Below, in pieces: positions 1-7,629 of a DNA stretch of 13,805 nt. The notes under the pieces are model-generated. The model worked only from the letters and a program-made list of their open reading frames with translations. It searched no databases and had not been told where the DNA came from. This DNA is from JANOQP01 sp044227705 (GTDB taxonomy: Bacteria; Bacteroidota; Bacteroidia; Chitinophagales; Saprospiraceae), in NCBI GenBank assembly GCA_044227705.1, contig JBGAWE010000120.1, forward strand, positions 1 to 13,805. The letters are read 5' to 3'. Within the stretch, counting starts at the first letter, position 1; each line of letters begins with the position of its first letter. The translations under genes were made by a program, and so were the position numbers.

Positions 1-1010
1 CGATGCTCACGTCGGCCTGGTAAAACTGCACGTCCACGTCCGTACCGTTGACGCTGATTTTCTGTTTCGGCCCCAGCCGTTCGTCGCCATAGATGACGTC
101 CCGAATCTGGCTCGACCACCTCGTCGAGAGGTCTGCCCCAAAACTGATGGTTGGGAAATAGCCCGAACGCGCCACCTTTTCCCCATAAACCGCGCTCTTT
201 TCCCGGATTTCGCCCGCCCGGATGCGCGGCTGCGTGCCGAGCGCGCCGGTGTAGATTGCTTTCAAAGCAAACACATCGGGGTTGGCCGACTCCGGCACGA
301 CGACCGTCGGGCGGGCGATTTTCATCGGCGCGTCGGGCTCCAGTTGGAGGATGTTCTTCAGGTTGAGATAGCTTAGATCGACGGAGTTCTGTGCGCTGAC
401 GACGGCCCCCTCGTTCCGAGCAATCTGGGCGACAAGGTTGAGCCGCTCGTTCTGCGCCAGCGTCCCGACGGCGATGAGCTTGTCGGTTCTTTTGAGTTGC
501 TCCTCGCTCTGCGCCTGCTGCTTTTTGGCGATTTCGAGCTGTTCCTCCGAGAGAAGGATTTGCAAGTATGCCTGCGCGACGGTCAACGCGAGGTTGTTCA
601 CAGTCTCGTCGGCGTCGGCCTTCGCGGCCATGAGGTCGTAGTTCGACTGTTTGATGCCGTTGGAAATCGCCCCGCCCTGATAGAGCGGCAGCCCGGCCTG
701 CAGCGAGTAGTTGGTGTAGCGGGCGGTCTGGGTGACGACCTGCCCGGTGCTGTTCTCGAAGAAGCGGCCGCTGCTCTGCCCCTGCCCGAGGTTGGCCGAG
801 AGGTTGGGCAGGCGGGCGCGGCGGCTCAATTCCAGCTCGTTCTCGGCCAGTTTGATGCTGGCCTGCGACTGCCGGATGCCGAGGTTGGTCTCCTGCGCGT
901 ACCGGATGGCGCGTTCGAGCGTCCAGTTTTCCTGTGCGGAGGCGTTCGTTTTTCCCAGCAAAACCGCCGCGACGAGGAGCGCGGCCCGGGCGAGTTTGAT
1001 TTCAGACATG
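1..1010 (-). CDS. TolC family outer-membrane efflux protein, C-terminus cut by window edge
   Basis: Reading the minus strand from ATG at 1010-1008 gives 336 residues with no stop before the window edge. It begins MSEIKLARAALLVAAV, a hydrophobic signal peptide likely cut after ASA, then QENWTLERAIRYAQETN, the standard opening of the TolC/OEP family. Further family features are long alanine/glutamine-rich helices, an RRARLPNLSANLGQ strand, a PLYQGG turn, and the repeated pattern from about residue 220. TolC proteins form trimeric outer-membrane channels with a periplasmic helical tunnel, joining an inner-membrane pump and an adaptor for export. Family length is about 430-480 residues, so roughly 100-140 are missing. 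The pump and adaptor genes probably lie beyond the left edge, so the exported substrate cannot be named. It is divergent from the permease and has a candidate Bacteroidota promoter 65 bases upstream. Confidence 0.93.
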
Positions 1011-1075
1011 ATTGAAAATGGCGAGTTTGGATGCGACCTCGGCCGCCGGTTTTTGTGATGCAAGAGTAGCGGGAG

Positions 1076-1106
1076 CAAAAGTAGACGGCCCTTTCTTTTG
1101 ATAAAA
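1076..1106 (-). promoter_or_regulatory. Candidate Bacteroidota promoter of the tolC-like gene
   Basis: On the minus strand, 1083-1076 reads TACTTTTG, a full match to the Bacteroidota -7 consensus TAnnTTTG. A TTTT at 1106-1103 lies 19 bases upstream, where the -33 TTTG element is expected (three of four bases match). Transcription would start near 1070, giving a 5' leader of about 60 bases before the ATG at 1010. A second, weaker match, TACTCTTG, lies just downstream. Assigned by motif only. Confidence 0.45.
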
Positions 1107-1217
1107 CCGGCCGCAGATTGGATGAAAGGAGGCGATTTTGGGATGAAAGCTACATTCGCCCCCACCCCGCGCGCCTCGATTCCTCACTTCCTCCATTCCA
1201 CGATTACTCGCTCAAAA

Positions 1218-2534
1218 ATGGCCGAACTCAAAAAGAACCTCTCCCTATTCGGCCTCACGATGGTCGCCGTCGGAGGCGCCATCGGAAGCGGCATCTTCCG
1301 CACGCCGGGCCTCATCGTCCATGAAGTCCACCGGCCCGAGCTGGTGATGGCCGTCTGGTGCCTCGGCGGCCTCGTCGCGCTGACCGGCGCGCTGACCTTC
1401 GCGGAGCTTGGCGGGATGTTTCCCGGCGCAGGCGGGCTTTACGTCTACCTGAAAAAGGCCTTCGGCGAGCGGGCGGGCTTCCTGTTCGGCTGGTACATTT
1501 TGCTCTGCGCCAACACCGGGGCGATTGCGGGCCTGTCGCTCGTCTGCGCGGAGCACGTCGACAAGCTCTGGCCGCTCGGCGGGGAGACTGGGAAGCTCGT
1601 CTTCGCCCTCTCCATCATGCTTTTCGTGACCGTTCTCAATGTATTCGGGGCCAAACTGGGCGAATGGTTCGGCTCCCTCACCAGTCTGGCGAAGTTGGCG
1701 GGCATCGCCTTTTTGGTGGTCGTCGGCTTCCTTTTCGCCGCGCCGCCGGAAAGGATGGCCGTCATCGACACCGCTTATTTGGACCGACCGGCCAGCCTGG
1801 TTTCAGCCTTCGCCGCCGCCTTCATGGGCGTGATGTGGAGCTTCGGTGGCTGGCACCACGCCAGTTTCCTCTCGGGCGAGACGCAGAACCCTCAGCGCAA
1901 CGTCCCCCGGGCGATGGTCTTCGGCGCCCTCATCATCACGGTCGCCTACCTGCTTTGCAACGCCGCCTACCTGCGCCTGCTGCCCGTCGACCGGCTCGGC
2001 GAGTCGCAGACCGTCGCGGCCGACGCCATCGGCGGGGCCTTCCCGTGGGGCGGCAGGCTGGTGGCCGCGCTCATCGCCGTGTCGACCTTTGGCTCGATGG
2101 GGATTTATTTCCTCTCCGCGCCGCGCATCTACCACGCGATGGCGGTCGATGGGCTGTTCTTCAAAGGCATCGCCCGCGTCCACCCCCGCTGGCGGACTCC
2201 CGTCAACGCCATCCTCATCCAGTTCGTCTGGGCGGCCTTCCTCCTCTTTTTTTGGGGGAAGTTCAGCGATTTGATGGGCTATGTCACCTTCATCGACTTC
2301 GTCGGGACGTGGTTCGTCGCCCTCTCCATCTTTGTTTTCCGCAAAAAAATGCCCGACGCGACGCGCCCCTATCGGACAAACCTCTACCCGCTCACGCCGC
2401 TGGTGTTCCTCGTTTTGGTGGGCTGGTTTTTGGCCTACACGCTCGTCGGGCAGCCGAAACAGGCGTGGGCCGGGCTGATTGTGGTCGGGGTCGGGGCGGT
2501 GGTGTACGAGTTGGTTTTCAAGAAAAAGGTCTGA
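1218..2534 (+). CDS. APC superfamily amino acid permease
   Basis: 438 residues, a usual length for a 12-helix amino acid/polyamine/organocation (APC) transporter of the inner membrane. Residues 12-28 carry the family signature at the broken first helix, GLTMVAVGGAIGSGIF, which in this family forms the substrate-binding bend. After it come about eleven more hydrophobic segments, among them GGLVALTGALTFAELGGMF with the usual PGAGG(L)Y loop, the segment ending FGWYILLCANTGAIAG, and a conserved MGVMWSFGGWHH stretch near residue 205. These proteins move amino acids by proton symport or exchange; the substrate cannot be told from sequence. The frame stays open upstream to a TTG at 1098, but ATG 1218 (MAELKKN) puts the first helix at the normal distance from the N-terminus, and the extra 40 residues resemble no transporter sequence. 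It is monocistronic as far as can be seen. Confidence 0.92.
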   Translation: MAELKKNLSLFGLTMVAVGGAIGSGIFRTPGLIVHEVHRPELVMAVWCLGGLVALTGALTFAELGGMFPGAGGLYVYLKKAFGERAGFLFGWYILLCANTGAIAGLSLVCAEHVDKLWPLGGETGKLVFALSIMLFVTVLNVFGAKLGEWFGSLTSLAKLAGIAFLVVVGFLFAAPPERMAVIDTAYLDRPASLVSAFAAAFMGVMWSFGGWHHASFLSGETQNPQRNVPRAMVFGALIITVAYLLCNAAYLRLLPVDRLGESQTVAADAIGGAFPWGGRLVAALIAVSTFGSMGIYFLSAPRIYHAMAVDGLFFKGIARVHPRWRTPVNAILIQFVWAAFLLFFWGKFSDLMGYVTFIDFVGTWFVALSIFVFRKKMPDATRPYRTNLYPLTPLVFLVLVGWFLAYTLVGQPKQAWAGLIVVGVGAVVYELVFKKKV

Positions 2535-2535
2535 C

Positions 2536-2547
2536 CGAACATGTTCG
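2536..2547. repeat. 12-bp perfect palindrome just after the permease stop
   Basis: CGAACATGTTCG is its own reverse complement and starts two bases after the permease stop codon. It has no loop and no T-tract, so it is not a convincing intrinsic terminator. It could be a dimeric-protein site or chance. No other promoter-like motif was found in the 151 bp between the permease and the DUF2911 gene. Confidence 0.3.
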
Positions 2548-2651
2548 CTCGCGAGGCAGGCCGCTACCGTTCGCTGTGGCATTCCTGTTGTTGAGGCCCA
2601 CCGCCTGCCTTCTTGGTCAGATTTTCCAGAAACAGCCCTGCATTGACGCGT

Positions 2652-2675
2652 TTTTGGTGGAATTCTTCACCAAAA
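2652..2675. promoter_or_regulatory. Inverted repeat in the leader just before the DUF2911 gene
   Basis: TTTTGGTG (2652-2659) and CACCAAAA (2668-2675) are perfect complements. One G-T and one A-T pair can extend the stem to 10 bp around an ATTC loop. It ends 10 bases before the ATG at 2686. Because it is flanked by A and T runs it could form a weak terminator, a hairpin hiding the translation start, or an operator. The sequence alone cannot separate these. Confidence 0.4.
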
Positions 2676-2685
2676 TGTTCTCGAC

Positions 2686-3810
2686 ATGAAAAGACTTGCA
2701 CTTGCGCTCGTCCCCCTTTTTTCCATCCTCCTCTCCCAAAAAGCAGCCGCCCAGCGCCTCACGCTCCCGCCTGACGGCGGCAACAAGAAATGCTCCGTCA
2801 GCCAGCAAATCGGCATCACCGATGTGACCATCACCTACGACGCGCCCGGCGTGAAGGGCCGCGAGGGCAAAATCTGGGGCACGAACGTCGCCCACTACGG
2901 CTTCATAGACCTCGGCTTCGGCACCACGAAGGCCGCCCCGTGGCGGGCCGGGGCCAACGAGGCGACTGTTATTTCCTTTTCGACCGACGTGAAAATCGAG
3001 GGCAAGCCGCTGGCCGCCGGGAAGTACAACTTCTTCATCGCCCTCGAAGCCGACGAATGCACCATCATCTTCTCCAAGAACAGTTCGGCGTGGGGCAGTT
3101 TTTTCTATAAACAAGAAGAAGACGCGCTCCGGGCCACCGTCCGCCAGCAGAAAAACCTGCCCGAGAGCCGCGAGTGGCTCGCCTACCAAATCCTGCCGAC
3201 GGGCGAGAACTCAGCCACCGTCACCCTCGAATGGGAGCGGTGGCGCATCCCCTTCCGCGTGGAGGTCGACCTCAACGAGACGGTCGTCGCCTCGCTGCGT
3301 CACGAGATGACGGGCGCGGCTGGCTTCGACCCGACCTCCATGAAACAGGCTGCCAAGTGGTGCCTCGACCACGACGCCAACCTCCAACAGGGCTTCGACT
3401 GGGCTATGGGCGCCAGCGACCCGGCGGTCGGCGGCAGGCCCGACTTCCCGCTTTATTCCATGAAATCGAAGATGCTCACGAAAATGGGCCGCGACAAAGA
3501 GGCCGCCGACATGATGGCAAAGGCTTACGACCTCGCCACCATCTTCGAGCTGCACGGCTACGGCCGCCAGCTCATCGCCGAGAAGAAACCTGCCGAGGCA
3601 CTGGCCATTTTCCAGAAAAACTTCGAGAAGAACGGCGACAAGTGGCCCACCCACGTCGGCCTCGCCCGAGGATATTCCGCCACCGGCGACCTCAAAAAGG
3701 CGCTCGAACACGCCCGCCTCGCCCTCGCGCAGGCGCCCGACGACCAGAACCGGACAAGCCTTCAGGGAATGGTGAAAGACCTCGAAGCGGGGAAGGCGGT
3801 CATGCAGTAA
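2686..3810 (+). CDS. Secreted DUF2911 domain protein with C-terminal TPR-like helices
   Basis: 374 residues. MKRLALALVPLFSILLSQKA followed by AAQ is a clear signal peptide, cut near residue 22, so the protein is exported to the periplasm or beyond. Residues about 33-195 form a DUF2911 domain: the family opening KKCSVSQQIGITDVTITYDAPGVKGR is easy to see, followed by KIWG, PWRAGANEATVISFSTDV and LAAGKYNFFIAL. DUF2911 is widespread in Bacteroidota and has no established biochemical role. Residues about 255-360 are helical and look like two or three tetratricopeptide-type repeats (RQLIAEKKPAEALAIFQKNF, then GLARGYSATGDLKKALEHA with the following LALAQAPDD), a protein-binding scaffold. The ATG at 2686 is chosen because it starts the signal peptide. 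The gene stands alone and converges with the barrel-protein gene. The fold is sure; the function is unknown. Confidence 0.9.
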   Translation: MKRLALALVPLFSILLSQKAAAQRLTLPPDGGNKKCSVSQQIGITDVTITYDAPGVKGREGKIWGTNVAHYGFIDLGFGTTKAAPWRAGANEATVISFSTDVKIEGKPLAAGKYNFFIALEADECTIIFSKNSSAWGSFFYKQEEDALRATVRQQKNLPESREWLAYQILPTGENSATVTLEWERWRIPFRVEVDLNETVVASLRHEMTGAAGFDPTSMKQAAKWCLDHDANLQQGFDWAMGASDPAVGGRPDFPLYSMKSKMLTKMGRDKEAADMMAKAYDLATIFELHGYGRQLIAEKKPAEALAIFQKNFEKNGDKWPTHVGLARGYSATGDLKKALEHARLALAQAPDDQNRTSLQGMVKDLEAGKAVMQ

Positions 3811-3819
3811 AGATTCGAT

Positions 3820-3893
3820 GGCGCACGGATTCACACGGATTGGACACGGATGAACACAGAAATCCGCATCCAATCCGTGTTTAACCGTGCGCC
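3820..3893. repeat. ATCCGTG/CACGGAT-type intergenic hairpin repeat
   Basis: The 85 bp between two convergent genes is almost entirely one imperfect hairpin. The outer arms GGCGCACGG (3820-3828) and CCGTGCGCC (3885-3893) are perfect complements. Inside them ACACGGATTGG (3833-3843) pairs with CCAATCCGTGT (3870-3880), and GGAT with ATCC closes the top. The left arm also holds three direct copies of CACGGAT at 3824, 3834 and 3845, spaced 10 and 11 bases. CACGGAT-rich intergenic repeats of this look are, from memory, common in several bacterial phyla. It may terminate transcription from both sides, but it lacks a T-tract. Confidence 0.75.
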
Positions 3894-3895
3894 TT

Positions 3896-6691
3896 TCAAT
3901 CCTCGACTTTAATCTGGATACCGCCCGCGTCCTTCTCAAACCCCGAAATCGCGTACCCAAAACTCAACAAGAAGTACCTCCCGACCGTGTTCACCCGCTC
4001 CTGCCGCACGGCGTTCAGCTCGCTCGAGCGGCGGATGCCGAGGTCGCGGTTGAGCAGGTTGACGGCGGAGAGGCGGAGGCGGCCCTTTTTGTTTTTGAGA
4101 AAATACCGCGTGACGCCCGCCTGCCAGAGCGGCACGATGGCCCTTTCTCCGAAGGTCGCCGCCGAGTAAAACGCGCAGTCGAATTTTGAGTCGAGGAGCC
4201 AGTCGTCGCTCGGGGTGATGGCCAGCTCCGAGTAAATTCCCGTGTCGGTGTAGTCGCGGTTGAGGTTGCCGGAGCTTGACCAGCGGGCGGTGTTGTGGGC
4301 GAGGCGGCCGCCGAGGAGTGCGTCAATTTTTTGTTTTCGCCTGTTTTCGATGGAAAAATCAACCGCGTCGCGGCGGCGCACGACCTGGTTTTTTTCGGAG
4401 TTGACGAAGAGCTGCCCGCTCGTCAATGTGCTGTTCAACTTGATTTTAGTGGAAATCCGCAGCGGCCGGATGGGCGTGCCGAACTGGAAATTGCCCCGAA
4501 CCCGCCACTCGCCCGGCGTGTTTACCGGCGAGGTCGAGCGGCGCAGCAGGTCGTCGACGGTCGTCGAGTTCTGGATTTTGTCTTTCACAAAGCTCCCGTT
4601 CAGGCTGGCGAAGATGGTCGTGAACGTGAACTGGTCGTACTTGAACCAGCCCAGCCGTGCCTCGTGGACGTACTCGGGTTTCAAATTCGGATTGCCGGTG
4701 AACACGTCGAGCGGGTCGGAGTTGTCGGCCACCGGCTGCAGTCGCTGGAGGGCCGGTTCGCGCAGGTCGGTCGTGTAGTTGAGCGTCAGGCGGCTTTGCT
4801 GGCGGAGTTCTTTTTCCAAAAAGAGGCTCGGCAGCAGCCGCGACCAGTTTGCGCGGATGCCCTCGGGCAGCTTGTCCGTCGAGCCGACCAGGCGCGAGTT
4901 TTGGAAGTCGGCGGCGGCCGTCAAGTTCAGCCCGCGCCGGTTGAGGAGGTAGGCCGCGCCCGCCCGGTCGGCGATGAGGTTCCGGCGGAAGTCGTTGGAA
5001 ATCAACGGGTTGAACACCTCGCCGCTCGCCGCGAGGTCGAAAAAGTCTTTCCTGTTTTGATTGGACGAATACTGTCGGCTCGCCTCGAACTTGAGGTATT
5101 GCCGACGGCCGAGCGGCTCCGTCCATGCGAGGTTCAGGCCGAGTTCACGGTTCGTCTCGTCGGCTTCCTGCCGCTGGCTGATGGTGTCGGGCGCGGCCGA
5201 GCTGGTCGGGATGCTGAATTCCGAAAAGAGCCGACCGGCCTGCCCCCTGTCCGAGATTTTGCCGGAAAGCGAAGCCACGACCGACCGACCCGGCTGCCGA
5301 AACCGCCGCCGATAGGTGAGCGACGAGCGAGCATGCCAGTTCGAGCCGTCGGCTGAATAGCGGCGGTCGTTCGTGTTTTCGAGGAAGCCGTCGGTGCCGA
5401 AGGTCTCGGCTGCCGAGCGGCTTCGGAGGAAGTTGTCGGAAAGCCCCGCGTCGGCCCGCAGCGTGAGCCGCTGAAAGCTGTCAATGCTGTTCTTGAACGA
5501 GAAATTGAGCCGGTGCGAGCCGTTTCGACTGTCGCGGCTGCCAGAATCCGTGTTCGAAAAGAGGCCGCCGGGCAGGAAGTTGTCGGTCCGGCTGTCGGTG
5601 CGCAGGTTGTTTTCGAGGCGGTTGAAGAAGTAGCTGGCGGCCAGTTCCTTGCCTTTTGAAAAATCGTGGGTGAGGTTCAGTCCGGCGGCGGCCGTCGTCT
5701 GGATGCCAGCGATGCCGCTGCCGTCGCCGATGGGAAGGCCGCCCGCCTCGTCGTCGGAAATCTCTACGCGCCCGCCGCCCGACATGAACGCGCCGATGCC
5801 GCCCATGAAATCGAGGTACTCGTCGAAGGAGAAGCCCTGCTCGTTGACGTTGTTGCCCAGCCCGATGCCCGAAATCCGGGTGCGCGGCGAGAACCGGTTG
5901 AGGTTGGCGCGGCCCGAAAAGCGCTCGTCGGTGCCGCCGCCCGCGTCGGCTTTTCCGAAATGTCCGGCGTGCTTTCCAGGTTTGAGCTTAAGGTTGATGG
6001 TCCGCTCGTCCTGCCCGTCGGCGATGCCGGTGAACTCGGCCATGTCCGATTTTTTGTCGAAGACCTGGACACGGTCGACGGCGTCGGCGGGCAAATTCTT
6101 CGTGGCGAGGCGGGTGTCCTTGCCGAAGAACTCCTTGCCGTCGACCAGCACGTTTTGCACCTTCTCGCCGCCGGCCTTGACGGTCCCGTCGCGCTCGACC
6201 TCGATGCCGGGCAGCTTTTTCAACAGGTCTTCGACGGCATCGGCCGGGCGTGTTTTATAGGCGGCGGCGTTGTACTCGACGGTGTCGCGGTTGAGCCGCA
6301 TCGGGTCGCGTTCGCCCATGATCTCGACGGATTTGAGCGTCGCGGCATTGGCCGAGAGGGTGGTTTTGCCCAAATCCAGCTCGGCGAGGCCGGGCTGGAC
6401 ATCGACCTTTTTCCAGTCTGCCTCGAAGCCGAGATAGGTTGTTTGCAAAATAAAACTGCCGGGCGCGGCGGCTTTCAGCGTGAATTTCCCAGCCGCGTCG
6501 GTCAGCGCGAAGGCGACCATGACCGAGTCTTTTTCGGACATCAGGACGACCGTCGCGCCGGGCAGGCTCGCGCCGCTGGCATCGGCGACGGAGCCGCGAA
6601 GGGCGGCTTTTTGAGCGAAAATTGCCGAGGGCAATAGGAAAACGGCCAGCGGCCAGAGGAGCCTGGCGAACGGCATGGTTGAATTTTTCAT
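3896..6691 (-). CDS. Outer-membrane beta-barrel protein, TonB-receptor-like, with carboxypeptidase-regulatory-like N-terminal domain
   Basis: 931 residues from ATG 6691. MKNSTMPFARLLWPLAVFLL followed by PSAIFAQ is a signal peptide cut near residue 26. Residues about 29-110 form a CarboxypepD_reg-like Ig domain (LRGSVADASGASLPGATV, then GKFTLKAAAPGSFIL). Residues about 145-240 look like a TonB-receptor plug (ADAVEDLLKKLPGIEVERDG, NVLVDGKEFFGKD, LPADAVDRVQVFDKKS). The rest is a long barrel with repeated aromatic-ended strands, finishing RYFLLSFGYAISGF. This matches the outer-membrane beta-barrel family typically found beside GLPGLI genes (OMP_b-brl_3 type). Such proteins are thought to bind or import a ligand, but the substrate is not known. 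A GTG at 6721 would add ten residues before the signal peptide, so the ATG is preferred. It lies 37 bases after the GLPGLI gene, surely in one operon with it, and is probably controlled by the adjacent two-component system. Confidence 0.92.
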   Translation of the reverse strand: MKNSTMPFARLLWPLAVFLLPSAIFAQKAALRGSVADASGASLPGATVVLMSEKDSVMVAFALTDAAGKFTLKAAAPGSFILQTTYLGFEADWKKVDVQPGLAELDLGKTTLSANAATLKSVEIMGERDPMRLNRDTVEYNAAAYKTRPADAVEDLLKKLPGIEVERDGTVKAGGEKVQNVLVDGKEFFGKDTRLATKNLPADAVDRVQVFDKKSDMAEFTGIADGQDERTINLKLKPGKHAGHFGKADAGGGTDERFSGRANLNRFSPRTRISGIGLGNNVNEQGFSFDEYLDFMGGIGAFMSGGGRVEISDDEAGGLPIGDGSGIAGIQTTAAAGLNLTHDFSKGKELAASYFFNRLENNLRTDSRTDNFLPGGLFSNTDSGSRDSRNGSHRLNFSFKNSIDSFQRLTLRADAGLSDNFLRSRSAAETFGTDGFLENTNDRRYSADGSNWHARSSLTYRRRFRQPGRSVVASLSGKISDRGQAGRLFSEFSIPTSSAAPDTISQRQEADETNRELGLNLAWTEPLGRRQYLKFEASRQYSSNQNRKDFFDLAASGEVFNPLISNDFRRNLIADRAGAAYLLNRRGLNLTAAADFQNSRLVGSTDKLPEGIRANWSRLLPSLFLEKELRQQSRLTLNYTTDLREPALQRLQPVADNSDPLDVFTGNPNLKPEYVHEARLGWFKYDQFTFTTIFASLNGSFVKDKIQNSTTVDDLLRRSTSPVNTPGEWRVRGNFQFGTPIRPLRISTKIKLNSTLTSGQLFVNSEKNQVVRRRDAVDFSIENRRKQKIDALLGGRLAHNTARWSSSGNLNRDYTDTGIYSELAITPSDDWLLDSKFDCAFYSAATFGERAIVPLWQAGVTRYFLKNKKGRLRLSAVNLLNRDLGIRRSSELNAVRQERVNTVGRYFLLSFGYAISGFEKDAGGIQIKVED

Positions 6692-6728
6692 GAGAAAAGA
6701 GTTTTGAACCGGGTCCTTCACGTTCAGG

Positions 6729-7489
6729 TCAGTTCCGCTCGGTCTTGATGATCATCCGCATCTGCCCCGGCTTTCCGCCGGTCTCTGCGCCCATCTCCTT
6801 CATCTTCTCGTCGCGGATTTTTTCAAACTCGGCCTCGCTGACCTTCTTCCCTTTCGACGGCTTCGGCAGGTCGGCATCGGCGACGGGCCGCAGATCGACC
6901 TTCGTGGCCTTGATGGTGCGGTCGCCGCCGTCCATCTCCAGTTCGAGGATGAGGCCGGGCAGCCCGGCGAACTTGCCCGGCCCCGCGCCGACCGCGATTT
7001 GCGGCGTGAACCACGCGACGACGTTTTGGGCGGTGTCTTTCAAAACAGCTTTTTGGCAGACGTAGTCGCCCAGTTTTTTCTGTTCGCCGGTCAGTTTCCA
7101 GGACGGTTTTTTCTCGCCCCCGGTGATGAGGAAGTCGCGGCCGAAGAACTCCTCCGCCCGCAGCCAGCGGCCCGTTTCGAGGTCGGTGAACTGCGTGACC
7201 TCGGGCACCTTGATGACGATGTTGACGTCGTTGCCCTCGTCCTCGTGGCGGAGGTTGAGGTCGCCGTTGTCCCCCTTTCCGGCGTTGCGGTAGAGGGCGG
7301 CCTTTTCGTTGAAAAGGAGGGTCTTCTGCGATTTCTGCTCCGTCGGGAGCATTTTTTTCATCGCCTCGTCGCCCTCGGGAAGGTCGATGTGGAGCTTGAC
7401 GGCCTCGGTGTAGCTGACCTCGCCGGAGGTCGATTGGCCCAAAGGAGGAGCGGCAGCATGGCCGCCGCGAGCGTGGTTGCGAACTTCAT
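6729..7489 (-). CDS. GLPGLI family periplasmic protein, frameshifted at the signal-peptide junction
   Basis: The long frame (7442-6729) contains the family signature FAGLPGLILELEM and other GLPGLI features: an ALYRN strand, TDLETGRWLRAEEFFGRDFL, and YVCQKAVLKDTAQNVVAWFT. It lacks any export signal and its first possible start is a TTG at 7442. A signal peptide, MKFATTLAAAMLPLLLWA, is encoded immediately upstream from ATG 7489, but in another frame. One extra C in the tract at 7436-7440 would join them as LLLWA followed by QSTSGEVSYTEAV, a perfect signal-peptidase site, giving 253 residues. So one base is missing: either a true mutation or a sequencing or assembly error. If real, the protein would be truncated or stay in the cytoplasm. 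The family is periplasmic, of unknown role, and usually paired with an outer-membrane barrel protein, as here. It is the first gene of the operon and faces the histidine kinase gene. Confidence 0.87.
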
Positions 7490-7521
7490 CTGTTGAAAGA
7501 TTGATTGGTGAAACATGGCGG

Positions 7522-7529
7522 CAAACCTA
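7522..7529 (-). promoter_or_regulatory. -7 element of the GLPGLI/barrel operon promoter
   Basis: On the minus strand 7529-7522 reads TAGGTTTG, an exact match to TAnnTTTG and followed by C, the preferred next base. Transcription would start near 7516, about 27 bases before the ATG at 7489. No TTTG is found 19-21 bases upstream; instead the repeat array begins 23 bases upstream. This is what an activator-dependent promoter would look like. Confidence 0.6.
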
Positions 7530-7552
7530 TGCGGAGGGGCCGTGAAGGGCGG

Positions 7553-7593
7553 GTTAAACAAGCTTTGAGCAAGGTTAAACAAGGTTAACCGCC
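7553..7593. promoter_or_regulatory. Tandem GTTAAACAAG array, likely OmpR-type regulator binding region
   Basis: GTTAAACAAG occurs exactly at 7553-7562 and 7574-7583. Between them lies a degenerate unit, CTTTGAGCAAG (7563-7573), and after them a partial unit, GTTAACC (7584-7590). Starts are 10-11 bases apart, one helical turn each, the geometry of head-to-tail binding by OmpR/PhoB winged-helix dimers. The array lies between two divergent -7 elements, 23 bp from the GLPGLI one and 26 bp from the kinase one. That places it at about -35 to -75 for both, the normal activator position. The adjacent response regulator is the obvious candidate to bind; that link is inference. Confidence 0.65.
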
Positions 7594-7594
7594 G

Positions 7595-7624
7595 TCTGCC
7601 GCACCGCCCGGCCTCCTAGTTTTG
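7595..7624 (+). promoter_or_regulatory. Promoter of the histidine kinase/response regulator operon, nearly leaderless
   Basis: TAGTTTTG at 7617-7624 is an exact TAnnTTTG match. TCTG at 7595-7598, 18 bases upstream, is an imperfect -33 TTTG. The -7 element ends only five bases before the kinase ATG at 7630, so transcription starting the usual few bases downstream would begin at or within a couple of bases of the start codon. This also argues against the in-frame GTG at 7624 as the start. Confidence 0.55.
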
Positions 7625-7629
7625 TGGCG

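Noticed and set aside
1098..1217. TTG-initiated extension of the permease
   Set aside because: The 40 extra residues do not look like a transporter N-terminus, and the segment overlaps the divergent promoter region.
2555..2609. GGCAGGC/GCCTGCC inverted repeat after the permease
   Set aside because: Seven-base arms with a 41-base loop and no T-tract; expected by chance in GC-rich DNA.
1358..2689. Long plus-strand open frame (443 codons) overlapping the permease
   Set aside because: It is arginine- and proline-rich with no domain and lies over a clear transporter in another frame; typical of GC-rich DNA.
5666..6637. Plus-strand open frame of 323 codons antisense to the barrel-protein gene
   Set aside because: It mirrors codon structure of the opposite strand, has no recognisable motif, and the barrel protein is certain.
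7430..7445. Programmed ribosomal frameshift in the GLPGLI gene
   Set aside because: No slippery heptamer fits the zero frame (codons CTT TGG GCC) and no strong downstream structure is evident; a single-base deletion is simpler.
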